Shown piece by piece: positions 1 through 8,156 of a stretch of DNA of 64,000 nucleotides. Both the position numbers and the translations under genes were made by a program. The notes beneath the pieces were generated by a model. The model was not told the DNA's origin. It did not search any database and saw only the letters and a list, made by a program, of their open reading frames with translations. Each line of letters starts with the position of its first letter. Position 1 is the stretch's first letter. This stretch comes from Bradyrhizobium diazoefficiens. GTDB lineage: Bacteria > Pseudomonadota > Alphaproteobacteria > Rhizobiales > Xanthobacteraceae. The stretch lies in contig NZ_JAFCJJ010000017.1 in assembly GCF_018131015.1 (NCBI RefSeq), positions 1 to 64,000 on the forward strand, written 5' to 3'.

Positions 1-74
1 ATAGGAATCACACAAAGTGCCGATTCGGGAATCCCCCGGCAACTTCATGCCAACCAGATATGTGCATGCCCTAG
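1..74. mobile_element. Right end of a MITE-like element, cut by the window edge
   Basis: Bases 57-74 match 15 of 18 positions of the right terminal repeat of the complete element at 63422-63579. They are followed directly by the same ten bases, GGCGAAGGCC, that flank that element. The left end lies outside the window, so neither the second terminal repeat nor the duplication can be confirmed here. The interior differs from the complete copy, so this would be a diverged relative. No coding region is visible in it. Confidence 0.5.
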
Positions 75-203
75 GGCGAAGGCCGGGACCCATAGCCAGG
101 GGAGACGTTTGACGAAGATTAGCAGTTAACCCATTCGTCGGTACCGCGACCGTCGATGACGGAGAGATTCCCCGGTATGGATCCCGGCCTTCGCCGGGAC
201 GAC
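75..203. repeat. Palindromic intergenic repeat, copy A (family of 17175-17297)
   Basis: This is an incomplete copy of a repeat of about 125 bp. It begins inside the left hairpin, at the junction with the element above, and ends in the right hairpin arm with CCTTCGCCGGGACGAC. The interior shares 'gtttgacgaag' with the copy between nadA and nadB. It lies downstream of the dihydroorotase gene, and nothing coding is visible between base 1 and that gene's stop at 237. Confidence 0.8.
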
Positions 204-236
204 ACCGAATGTGCTGAACCGACGTGCTGCACAACC

Positions 237-1571
237 TTACTGCTTCAGCGTCTCCAGAAAGCGCACCGGCTCGCCTTGCGATGGCGTCACCAGCTCGCCC
301 TGCCACATCACGCGGCGGCCGCGAATGAAGGTGCCGACGGGCCAGCCCTGGACGCGCACGCCGTCATAGGGCGTCCATCCGGCCTTGGAGGCCACCCATT
401 TGTTGGTGATGGTCTCGCTGCGCTTGAGATCGACGACGGTGAGGTCGGCGTCGTAGCCGGCGGCGATGCGGCCCTTGCAGGCCATGTTGAAAAGACGCGC
501 GGGGCCGGCACTGGTGAGATCGACGAACCTTGCCAGCGACAGGCGGCCGGCGTTGACGTGGTCGAGCATGAGCGGCACCAGCGTCTGCACGCCGGTCATA
601 CCCGAAGGAGAAGCCGGATAGGTCTTCTGCTTCTCCTCCAGCGTATGCGGGGCGTGGTCGGAGCCGAGCACGTCGATGATGCCCTGCTCGATGCCGCGCC
701 AGATGCCGTCGCGATGATCGACCGAGCGCACCGGCGGGTTCATCTGCGCGAGCGTGCCGAGCCGCTCGTAGCATTCGGGCGCAACCAGCGTGAGGTGGTG
801 CGGCGTCGCCTCGCAGGAGGCGACGTCCTTGTGGTCGCGCAGGAACTCGATCTCTTCCTTGGTCGAGATGTGCAGCACGTGGATGCGCTTGCCGGTCTCA
901 TGCGCGAGCTTGACCAGCCGCTGCGTCGCCATCAGCGCCGCGGTCTCGTCGCGCCAGACCGGGTGCGAGCGCGGATCACCTTCGATGCGCAGCCCCTTGC
1001 GGTCGTTGAGGCGATATTCGTCCTCGGCGTGGAAGGCGGCGCGACGGCGGATCACCTGGAAGATGCGGCGCAGGCTCTCGTCGTCCTCCACCAGCAGCGC
1101 GCCGGTGGACGAGCCGATGAACACTTTTACGCCTGCGCAGCCGGGCGCGCGTTCGAGCTCCGACAGCTGGTTGACGTTCTCGCGGGTGCCGCCAATGAAG
1201 AAGGCGAAATCGCAATGCATGCGATGATGACCGGCCTTGACCTTGGCGGTGAACGCCTCTTCGGTGACGGTCAGAGGATTGGTATTCGGCATCTCGAACA
1301 CCGCCGTGACGCCGCCCATCACGGCGCTGCGCGAGCCGGTTTCGAGGTCTTCCTTGTGCGTCAGGCCGGGCTCGCGGAAATGCACCTGCGTGTCCATCAC
1401 GCCGGGCAGGATGTGCAGGCCCTTGCAGTCGATCGCCTCGGCGGCGGGGGCTTGCGACAGCGCGCCGATCTCGGCGATGCGGCCGCCCACGATACCGATA
1501 TCGCGGATGCCCTCGCCGTCCTGGTTGACCACGGTGCCGCCCTTGAGGATCACATCGAAACGCTGGGTCAT
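237..1571 (-). CDS. pyrC: Dihydroorotase family amidohydrolase
   Basis: A 444-residue member of the class I dihydroorotase/hydantoinase superfamily (COG0044). Dihydroorotase closes carbamoyl aspartate to dihydroorotate in cytosolic pyrimidine synthesis. Most metal and active-site residues are visible: the carboxylated lysine in GVKVF (K149), H181 in FHAEDE, H234 in HVLHIST and D305 in GSDHAPHT. The usual HxH pair after strand 1 is instead Q62-V-H64 within DTQVHFREPG, so the first zinc histidine is missing. The ATG at 1571 follows a purine-rich stretch. No pyrB lies beside it; it is divergent from ygfZ. It could be the true dihydroorotase, or a paralogue acting on another cyclic amide. Family is certain, the exact substrate less so. 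Confidence 0.85.
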   Translation of the reverse strand: MTQRFDVILKGGTVVNQDGEGIRDIGIVGGRIAEIGALSQAPAAEAIDCKGLHILPGVMDTQVHFREPGLTHKEDLETGSRSAVMGGVTAVFEMPNTNPLTVTEEAFTAKVKAGHHRMHCDFAFFIGGTRENVNQLSELERAPGCAGVKVFIGSSTGALLVEDDESLRRIFQVIRRRAAFHAEDEYRLNDRKGLRIEGDPRSHPVWRDETAALMATQRLVKLAHETGKRIHVLHISTKEEIEFLRDHKDVASCEATPHHLTLVAPECYERLGTLAQMNPPVRSVDHRDGIWRGIEQGIIDVLGSDHAPHTLEEKQKTYPASPSGMTGVQTLVPLMLDHVNAGRLSLARFVDLTSAGPARLFNMACKGRIAAGYDADLTVVDLKRSETITNKWVASKAGWTPYDGVRVQGWPVGTFIRGRRVMWQGELVTPSQGEPVRFLETLKQ

Positions 1572-1672
1572 GGCTAGAGGCCTCTCTCATCCCCAAGCGC
1601 AGGGCTCAAGGTCTTGTCGTTTAATCCTCGCGGGCTTACGTTCCGGAGCAACATGTCGCAAGAGATTTTCGC

Positions 1673-2554
1673 ATGAAATCAGCGTTTCTTCCCGACCGGG
1701 GCGTGGTCAAGGTTGGGGGCGAGGATGCGCGCAACTTCCTCAACGGCCTCGTCACCACCGATGTCGACAGGCTGAAGCCGGGCCTCGGGCGATTCGGCGC
1801 GCTGCTGACGCCGCAGGGCAAGATCATCGTCGATTTCCTCATTACGGAGGTGCCCGCAGGCCATGGCGGCGGGTTCCTGATCGACTGCCCGAAGGCGCTG
1901 GCCGGGGACCTCGCCACCAAGCTAAAATTCTACAAGCTGCGGGCCAAGGTCACTGTGGAAAACCTCTCCGATGATCTCGGCGTGCTCGCAGCCTGGGGCG
2001 GTCCCCTTGCGGTCCAGCCCGACCTCGCCTTCGCCGACCCGCGCAATGGCGAGCTCGGCTATCGCATCCTGATCCCGGAGGATCTCAAGCAGAAACTGTC
2101 CGACCTCATCGGCGCCGAGCTGGTCGACGCCTCCGCCTATGAGGCGCACCGGATCGCGACCGGCGTGCCGCGCGGCGGGCTCGATTTCATGTACAGCGAC
2201 GCCTTCCCGCACGAGACCAACATGGACCGCCTTGCCGGCGTCGATTTCGACAAGGGCTGCTATGTCGGCCAAGAGGTCGTCTCGCGCATGCAGCATCGCG
2301 GCACCGCGCGCACCCGCAGCGTGAAGGTGCTGCTCGAGGACCACTCGCCGGAGCCCGGCGTCAGCGTTCTCGCCGGCGACAAGCCGGTCGGCACGATGGG
2401 CTCGTCGGCGCAGGGCAAGGGCATCGCACTGGTGCGCATCGACCGCGTCGCCGATGCGCTCGATGCCGGCCAGAAGCTCACCGCCGGCGGCATCGTGTTG
2501 AGCCTTGCCGAACCCGAAATCGTGCGTATTCCAGCAAAACAGCCCACCACATGA
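1673..2554 (+). CDS. ygfZ: YgfZ/IBA57-type folate-binding protein
   Basis: A 293-residue GcvT-fold protein. The YgfZ signature is present as KGCYVGQEVVSRMQHRG around residues 195-211, with the conserved cysteine in KGCYVGQE. Members bind tetrahydrofolate and help assemble or maintain certain iron-sulfur enzymes, including MiaB in E. coli and mitochondrial 4Fe-4S proteins for IBA57. The ATG at 1673 is used; the nearby upstream ATG is out of frame. The stop overlaps the start of tag (ATGA), so the two are probably translated together. Gene order suggests one transcript running from here through the HD hydrolase. Confidence 0.93.
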   Translation: MKSAFLPDRGVVKVGGEDARNFLNGLVTTDVDRLKPGLGRFGALLTPQGKIIVDFLITEVPAGHGGGFLIDCPKALAGDLATKLKFYKLRAKVTVENLSDDLGVLAAWGGPLAVQPDLAFADPRNGELGYRILIPEDLKQKLSDLIGAELVDASAYEAHRIATGVPRGGLDFMYSDAFPHETNMDRLAGVDFDKGCYVGQEVVSRMQHRGTARTRSVKVLLEDHSPEPGVSVLAGDKPVGTMGSSAQGKGIALVRIDRVADALDAGQKLTAGGIVLSLAEPEIVRIPAKQPTT

Positions 2555-3177
2555 GCCGTGGTCCCCGCCTGCATCCCGATGGCCTGACACGCTGCCCGTG
2601 GCCCGGCGAAGATCGGCTTTATGTCGCCTATCACGACACCGAATGGGGCGTGCCGGACTACGACGACCGCGCGCTCTACGAGAAGCTGATCCTCGACGGC
2701 TTCCAGGCCGGCCTCTCCTGGATCACGATCCTGCGCAAGCGCGACAATTTCCGCAAAGCCTTCGACGATTTCCGCCCCGAGAAGATTGCGCGCTACGACA
2801 CCAGGAAAGTCCATGCGTTGATGAACGATGCCGGCATCGTACGCAACCGCGCCAAGATCGAGGGGACGATCCTCAGCGCAAAGTCGTACCTGGATATCAT
2901 GGAGAAGGGGCCCGGCTTCTCGAAGCTGCTGTGGGACTTCCTCGACGGCAGGCCAAAGGTCAACCATTTCAAGACCACCGCGAGCGTGCCGGCTTCGACG
3001 CCGCTGTCGGTGCAGGTCTCCAAGGAGCTGTCCTCGCGCGGCTTCAAGTTCGTCGGGCCGACCATCGTCTACGCCTTCATGCAGGCGACCGGCATGGTCA
3101 ACGACCATCTCGTCGACTGTCACTGCCACGCGACCTGCGGCAAGACGCAGCGCAAGCCGCGGCTCAAGGTCAAATGA
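2551..3177 (+). CDS. tag: DNA-3-methyladenine glycosylase I
   Basis: A 208-residue Tag-family glycosylase that removes 3-methyladenine from alkylated DNA in base excision repair. The zinc ligands of E. coli Tag appear with the same spacing: C15 and H28 near the N terminus (RCPW and AYHDTEWG) and H186 and C190 near the C terminus (HLVDC). The conserved helical core (LILDGFQAGLSW, MNDAGIVRNRAKI) is intact. It overlaps ygfZ upstream and the HD hydrolase downstream, both as ATGA. The overlap suggests translational coupling; no own promoter is evident. Confidence 0.96.
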   Translation: MSRGPRLHPDGLTRCPWPGEDRLYVAYHDTEWGVPDYDDRALYEKLILDGFQAGLSWITILRKRDNFRKAFDDFRPEKIARYDTRKVHALMNDAGIVRNRAKIEGTILSAKSYLDIMEKGPGFSKLLWDFLDGRPKVNHFKTTASVPASTPLSVQVSKELSSRGFKFVGPTIVYAFMQATGMVNDHLVDCHCHATCGKTQRKPRLKVK

Positions 3178-3788
3178 CGGCGAAGAAGGCGACGCGCGAC
3201 GTGCAGTCCCGCGCCTGGCAGCGGATGCTGTCGGGGCGGCGACTCGATCTGCTCGACCCTTCCCCGCTCGATGTCGAGATCGCCGACATCGCGCATGGGC
3301 TCGCGCGCGTCGCCCGCTGGAACGGCCAGACCACCGGCGCGCACATCTTCTCGGTCGCCCAGCACACCTTGCTGGTGGAAACGGTGTTGCGGCATGAGGC
3401 GCCGCGTGTTGACCAGCGCGTCCGGCTCGCAGCCCTGCTGCACGATGCGCCCGAATATGTCATCGGCGACATGATCTCGCCGTTCAAGGCAGTGCTCGAC
3501 GGTCATTACAAGGCCGTGGAAAAGCGGTTGCTCGGCGCCATCCATATCCGCTTCGGGCTGCCGCCGGCGCTGCCGGACGAGATCACGCTTGCCATCAAGG
3601 CCGCCGATCGTGGCGCGGCCTATCTGGAGGCGACGGAACTGGCGGGCTTCAGCGACGCCGAGGCCAGGCGCCTGTTCGGCCGCGATCCCGGCCTGCCCGA
3701 CAGCCTGCGGCGCGATTATCTCACGCCGTGGACGGCGGCACGGGCCGAGAAGCAGTTTTTAGAACGGTTCAACGCGGTGTTCGCGTAG
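3174..3788 (+). CDS. HD-domain phosphohydrolase (YfbR-like)
   Basis: A 204-residue protein with an HD metal site: H57 and H64 in GAHIFSVAQH, the H90-D91 pair in LLHDAPEYVIGD, and a later aspartate in IKAADRG. This arrangement resembles YfbR-type 5'-nucleotidases, which dephosphorylate deoxynucleoside monophosphates; the substrate here is not proven. The start is the ATG that overlaps the tag stop. A longer in-frame extension exists from 2505, but it would lie wholly over tag and is rejected. With tag it may form a small nucleotide and DNA maintenance unit. Confidence 0.88.
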   Translation: MTAKKATRDVQSRAWQRMLSGRRLDLLDPSPLDVEIADIAHGLARVARWNGQTTGAHIFSVAQHTLLVETVLRHEAPRVDQRVRLAALLHDAPEYVIGDMISPFKAVLDGHYKAVEKRLLGAIHIRFGLPPALPDEITLAIKAADRGAAYLEATELAGFSDAEARRLFGRDPGLPDSLRRDYLTPWTAARAEKQFLERFNAVFA

Positions 3789-3873
3789 GCAAACGTGCAT
3801 TTGCGCCGTGGCGACCGGTCTTCGCGCTTGCGACAAAAGTGGTGGGCACGCTTCGCTTTGCCCACCCTGCGGC
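3787..3873. repeat. Intergenic palindromic repeat of the 'gtgggcaaagcg' family
   Basis: The right half reads GGTGGGCACGCTTCGCTTTG and continues into CCCACC, a hairpin. The left half is degenerate but still has the 'gcaaa-cg-tgcatttgcgcc' pattern. Related copies lie at 53652-53776 and 57217-57306. It fills the gap between the HD hydrolase and the phosphatase and could also help stop transcription or stabilise RNA ends. Confidence 0.75.
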
Positions 3874-3902
3874 CGTGGCTATAATCGAAAAAAAGGTCCG
3901 CC

Positions 3903-4409
3903 ATGATTCACGTCTGTTCGCTTGCCGCACTCCCCGAAACCGTCCGCCGCACCGGGGCCAGCCATGTGCTGACCGTGATGGCCAATGTCGAGCAGGTGGC
4001 GCGGCCGGTCTCCGTGCTGCCGGCCAACCACCTCAAGGTCTCGATGGACGACATCACCGAAGAGATGGACGGCTTTGTCGCGCCCTCGCAGGCGCATATC
4101 GATCAGGTGCTGAACTTCGTGCGCGGCTGGGACCGCGGCGCGCCGCTGGTGGTGCATTGCTATGCCGGGATCAGCCGCTCCACCGCGAGCGCATTCGCGG
4201 CGGTCTGCGCGCTCAATCCGCATCGCGACGAGATCGAGATCGCGAGGAAGATTCGCTCCGCCTCGCCGATCGCCTCGCCGAACCGGCGCATCGTCGGCCT
4301 CGCCGACCGCGCCCTCGGGCGCGACGGCCGCATGTTGCGCGCGCTCGACGAAATGGGCCCGGGCGCGATGATGGTGGAAGGCCGCCCCTTCGTGATCGAG
4401 CTCGAATGA
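3903..4409 (+). CDS. Protein tyrosine phosphatase-like protein
   Basis: A 168-residue protein with the cysteine phosphatase signature HCYAGISRS at residues 85-93: catalytic C86 and R92 in a CX5R loop. D49 or D50 in SMDDITE is a plausible general acid. The fold type is that of small dual-specificity-like phosphatases, common as single-copy genes in Rhizobiales. The substrate is unknown. It starts at the ATG 3903 after a repeat, and its stop is only 25 bp before the next gene, so the two are probably co-transcribed. No signal peptide is visible, so it should act in the cytosol. Confidence 0.85.
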   Translation: MIHVCSLAALPETVRRTGASHVLTVMANVEQVARPVSVLPANHLKVSMDDITEEMDGFVAPSQAHIDQVLNFVRGWDRGAPLVVHCYAGISRSTASAFAAVCALNPHRDEIEIARKIRSASPIASPNRRIVGLADRALGRDGRMLRALDEMGPGAMMVEGRPFVIELE

Positions 4410-4434
4410 CACCAGCGCCCGCGATCGCCGCCGC

Positions 4435-5400
4435 ATGAGCGACAGGCTGACGCCGATCGAGATCGGCCTGACCGCCGCGATCGTCGCGATCGGGGACCAT
4501 GAGCCGCTGATCCTCACCGCGCGCAGCAGCGACGGACTGGCCGGCCTGCCCTTCGGTCCGTTCGACGCGCCGAGCCACCGCACCTTCGAGATCGGCCTGC
4601 GCGCCTGGGTCGAGGCGCAGGCGGGCCTGCGGCTCGGCTATGTCGAGCAGCTCTACACTTTCGGCGATCGTGGCCGTCATGCGGAGGCCGGCGACACCGG
4701 CGCACATATGGTGTCGATCGGCTATCTCGCCCTGACGCGCGCGGTGGGCGGCGAGCTCGCCGCGAACGGCGCCAGCTTCGATCCCTGGTATCGCTTCTTT
4801 CCTTGGGAGGACTGGCGCGAGGAGCCGCCCGCGATCATCGCGCGCGACATCGTCCCTGCGCTGATGAAGTGGGCGAAGGAGGAGACGCCGGAGACGACGC
4901 GCGCGCTGCCGCGCGGCGACCGCGTCCGGCTCAATTTCGGCCTCGAGGGGGCTGCCTGGGACGAGGAGCGCGTCCTCGACCGCTATGAGCTGCTCTACGA
5001 GGCTGGCCTCGTCGAGGAGGCGCGCCGCGACGGCCGCCCTGCGGCATTAGCGCGCAAGTCGCTTCCCCCGCTTGGCACCTCCATGCGGTTCGATCACCGC
5101 CGGATTCTCGCCACCGCAATCGCCCGATTGCGCGCAAAGCTGAAGTATCGTCCTGTCGTCTTTGAACTTTTGCCTGCCGAATTCACACTCACGGAATTGC
5201 AGTACACGGTGGAGGCAATCTCCGGCCGGCACCTGCACAAGCAGAATTTCCGCCGCCTGGTCGAAACGGAAGCCCTGGTCGAACCGACCGGGGTGATGTC
5301 GACACAGACCGGGGGGCGGCCGGCGGCACTCTATCGCTTCCGGCGCGACGTGCTCCAGGAGCGGCCGGCCCCCGGCCTGCGCGTACGCTCCCGGCGCTAG
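4435..5400 (+). CDS. nadQ: NadQ-like Nudix/winged-helix transcriptional regulator
   Basis: A 321-residue protein with a Nudix-like N-terminal domain (about residues 8-150) and a C-terminal winged helix (about 235-310) with the NrtR-type run ELLPAEFTLTELQ and RPAALYRF. The Nudix box is degenerate: in the REUXEEXGU region it reads AWVEAQAGL, so the catalytic glutamates are gone and it should sense rather than hydrolyse. This architecture fits NadQ (COG4111), the predicted NAD biosynthesis repressor of alphaproteobacteria; that identity is from memory of the family. The nadABC operon 11 kb away carries two matching dyads upstream of nadA. A generic NrtR-like regulator is the alternative. Confidence 0.75.
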   Translation: MSDRLTPIEIGLTAAIVAIGDHEPLILTARSSDGLAGLPFGPFDAPSHRTFEIGLRAWVEAQAGLRLGYVEQLYTFGDRGRHAEAGDTGAHMVSIGYLALTRAVGGELAANGASFDPWYRFFPWEDWREEPPAIIARDIVPALMKWAKEETPETTRALPRGDRVRLNFGLEGAAWDEERVLDRYELLYEAGLVEEARRDGRPAALARKSLPPLGTSMRFDHRRILATAIARLRAKLKYRPVVFELLPAEFTLTELQYTVEAISGRHLHKQNFRRLVETEALVEPTGVMSTQTGGRPAALYRFRRDVLQERPAPGLRVRSRR

Positions 5401-5450
5401 CTTTGGGATTGGCGCGATCGGCCCCTGCCCGCCGATCGCCTGGAGGCCTT

Positions 5451-8153
5451 ATGTTCGACGCCCCGTTCGACGTCTTTGCGGTGATGTTCGCGATCGCCGC
5501 GTTCCTGATAGCGCTCAAGGCATCCAACCAGGCGACCGACCTGCGTCGCAGGCTGAGCTCGCTGGAGGCGGCGTTGCACACGCTGCGGCAGGTCCAGCCG
5601 CCGCCCCTGACGCCCGCCCGGGATCAGCCTGCCGCGCCGGCCACGGCCGCGCCAGAGCCGCCTCCGCTCGCGCCAGAGGCCGAGCAGGCCCCACCTCCCA
5701 TCTCCATCGCCGATCCCGTCGCGCCGCCTCCGCTCGCCGCGAGCGGCGAGGCCGATACACCGCCGCCGGCGGCGGCGCCGGGCGCCGGCTTCGAGGAGCA
5801 GCTTGGCACGCGCTGGGTGGTCTGGATCGGCGGCCTTGCGCTCGCGCTCGGCGGGTTCTTCATGGTGCGCTATTCGATCGAGGCCGGACTTGTCGGCCCC
5901 GGCGTGCGGGTGTTTCTCGGCGGCCTGTTCGCGCTGGCGTTGCTCGGGGCCGGCGAATGGTCGCGGCGCAAGGAGAGCATCTCCAACATCCAGGCGCTGC
6001 CGATCGCCAACATCCCCGCGATCCTCACCGCGGCCGGGACGGCGGTGGCGTTCGCGACGATCTATGCAGCCTACGCGCTCTACGACTTCCTCGTGCCGGC
6101 GACCGCCTTCGTGCTGCTCGGTCTCGTCGCGCTCGGCACGCTCGCAGCGGCCCTTCTCCACGGGCCTGCGCTCGCCGGCCTCGGCGTGGTCGGCGCCTTC
6201 GTCACCCCCGTCCTCGTCTCCAGCGGCAAGGCGGATTACTGGGCGCTCTACCTCTATCTCGCCATCGTCACCGCTGCGAGCTTCGGCCTCGCCCGCATCC
6301 GGCTGTGGCGCTGGCTCGCGGTGACGACGATCGCATTCGCGGTGCTCTGGACCTTGCCGGGCCTCGATGCCGGCGAATTACAGGTGGCGCCCCACACCTT
6401 CCACGTAATCGCGGGCTTCGTGCTCGCAGCCCTGCTCGTCGTCTGCGGCTTCATGTTCGGACCGGCGACCGAGGACGGCGAGATCGAGCCGATCTCCTCC
6501 GGCGCACTCGGCGCCTACCTGTTCGGCGCGATGCTGATCGTGCTGTCGAGCTCGCATGCGAGCCTTGCGCTGATCGCCTTCACCCTTCTCGTCGCCGCGA
6601 CCTTGTTCGTCGCCTGGCGCGCGGACTCCGCGACCGGTGCACTGGGCGCCGCTGCTGCGACCGTGTTCATCGTGTTCGCCGAATGGGCGGTGCGCGCCAA
6701 TCCGGACATGCTGGTGCTTCCGGGCGGCCCCGTGCCTGGCATCGGGCCGGCCGCAACCGACAGCGCGGTGACGCTGCATCTGGTGCTGGCGGCGATCTTT
6801 GCCGCCGGTTTCGGCATCGCCGGCTTCTTCGCGCAGGGCCGCTCGAATTCGGCCATCATTCCGGTGGTGTGGTCGGCGGCTGGCGTCGCCACGCCGATCG
6901 CGATCCTCGTCGCGCTCTATGCGCGCATCGCCCATCTCGACCGCTCGATCCCGTTTGCGATCCTCGCGGTGCTGCTGGCGGGTGCCTTTGCGGCGGCCAC
7001 CGAGAACCTCACCCGCCGCGAAACCCGCCCCGGCCTTGCGATCGCCACCGCGCTGTTCGCCACCGGCACGCTCGGCGCGCTGGCGCTGGCGCTGACCTTC
7101 GCGCTGGAGAAGGGCTGGCTCACCATTGCGCTGGCGCTGATGTCGCTCGGCACCGCCTGGATCTCGATGCAGCGGCCGATTCCGTTCCTGCGCTGGCTTG
7201 CCGCCATCTTCGCGGGCCTCGTCACCGCGCGCATCGCCTATGATCCGCGCATCGTCGGCGATGCCGTCGGATCCACGCCGATCTTCAACTGGCTGCTGTG
7301 GGGCTATGGCCTGCCTGCCCTATCGTTCTGGGGAGCCGCCCGCTTCCTGGTCCGCCGCGGCGACGATCCGCCGCTGCGCATGGTGGAGGCCGCCGCCATC
7401 CTGTTCACCGCGCTGCTGGTATTCATGGAGATCCGCCATTTCGCCACCGGCGGGCGGATGACCGCGGCGCCCTCGCTGCTCGAATTCGCGCTCCAGGTCT
7501 GCATGACGCTGGCCATGGCGATCGGGCTGGAGCGGCTGCGGCTGAGGAGCCGGAGCATCGTGCACAATGTCGGCGCGGTCGCGCTCACCGCGATCGCCGG
7601 GCTCATCAGCGTCTTTGGCCTCCTGGGGCTGGAGAACCCGATGCTGTGGCGCACCGACGTCGGCGGCGCCGTGTTCAATCTGCTGCTGCTCGGCTACGCG
7701 CTGCCCGCAGTCCTGATGTTGCTGCTCTCATATGCGGTTGTCGGCGAGCGCGGCAAGGTTTACGCCAACACCATCGCCGCCGGCGCGCTGGTGTTTGCGC
7801 TCGCCTATGTCACGCTGCAGATCCGCCGCTTCTATCACGGCCCGATCATCTCCGATGGCCCGACAACCGCCGCCGAGCAATACACCTATTCGATCGGCTG
7901 GCTCGCTTTCGGCGTGGTGCTGCTCGGCGTCGGCATCCTCGTCAACTCGGAGCGCGCGCGGCTGGCGTCCGCCGCCGTGATCGCGCTGACGATCCTGAAG
8001 GCCTTCGTCATCGACATGTCGACGCTGACCGGGGTCTACCGCGCGCTGTCGTTCATGTGCCTCGGCATCGTGCTGGTGGCGATCGGCTGGCTCTACCAGC
8101 GCATCCTGTTCCGGCGGCAGATCCCGCCGCCGGCGCCGCAGACGAGCGCGTAG
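5451..8153 (+). CDS. DUF2339 polytopic membrane protein
   Basis: A 900-residue integral membrane protein. It has a short N-terminal helix, a Pro/Ala-rich linker (about residues 45-110), the conserved entry motif EEQLGTRWVVWIGGLALALGG, and then more than twenty hydrophobic helices to the C terminus. This is the DUF2339 pattern; members are widespread in proteobacteria and have no settled function. The start ATG at 5451 has a GGAGG eight bases upstream; a longer reading frame from 5403 lacks this. It ends three bases before the convergent chemoreceptor stop. No catalytic motif was recognised. Confidence 0.88.
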   Translation: MFDAPFDVFAVMFAIAAFLIALKASNQATDLRRRLSSLEAALHTLRQVQPPPLTPARDQPAAPATAAPEPPPLAPEAEQAPPPISIADPVAPPPLAASGEADTPPPAAAPGAGFEEQLGTRWVVWIGGLALALGGFFMVRYSIEAGLVGPGVRVFLGGLFALALLGAGEWSRRKESISNIQALPIANIPAILTAAGTAVAFATIYAAYALYDFLVPATAFVLLGLVALGTLAAALLHGPALAGLGVVGAFVTPVLVSSGKADYWALYLYLAIVTAASFGLARIRLWRWLAVTTIAFAVLWTLPGLDAGELQVAPHTFHVIAGFVLAALLVVCGFMFGPATEDGEIEPISSGALGAYLFGAMLIVLSSSHASLALIAFTLLVAATLFVAWRADSATGALGAAAATVFIVFAEWAVRANPDMLVLPGGPVPGIGPAATDSAVTLHLVLAAIFAAGFGIAGFFAQGRSNSAIIPVVWSAAGVATPIAILVALYARIAHLDRSIPFAILAVLLAGAFAAATENLTRRETRPGLAIATALFATGTLGALALALTFALEKGWLTIALALMSLGTAWISMQRPIPFLRWLAAIFAGLVTARIAYDPRIVGDAVGSTPIFNWLLWGYGLPALSFWGAARFLVRRGDDPPLRMVEAAAILFTALLVFMEIRHFATGGRMTAAPSLLEFALQVCMTLAMAIGLERLRLRSRSIVHNVGAVALTAIAGLISVFGLLGLENPMLWRTDVGGAVFNLLLLGYALPAVLMLLLSYAVVGERGKVYANTIAAGALVFALAYVTLQIRRFYHGPIISDGPTTAAEQYTYSIGWLAFGVVLLGVGILVNSERARLASAAVIALTILKAFVIDMSTLTGVYRALSFMCLGIVLVAIGWLYQRILFRRQIPPPAPQTSA

Positions 8154-8156
8154 CAA

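Noticed and set aside
156-1577. 473-codon frame on the plus strand across the dihydroorotase gene
   Set aside because: It is the mirror frame of a high-GC gene; the minus-strand protein has clear family motifs and this one has none.
2505-3173. Long N-terminal extension of the HD hydrolase
   Set aside because: It lies wholly over tag in another frame, and the ATG overlapping the tag stop fits better.
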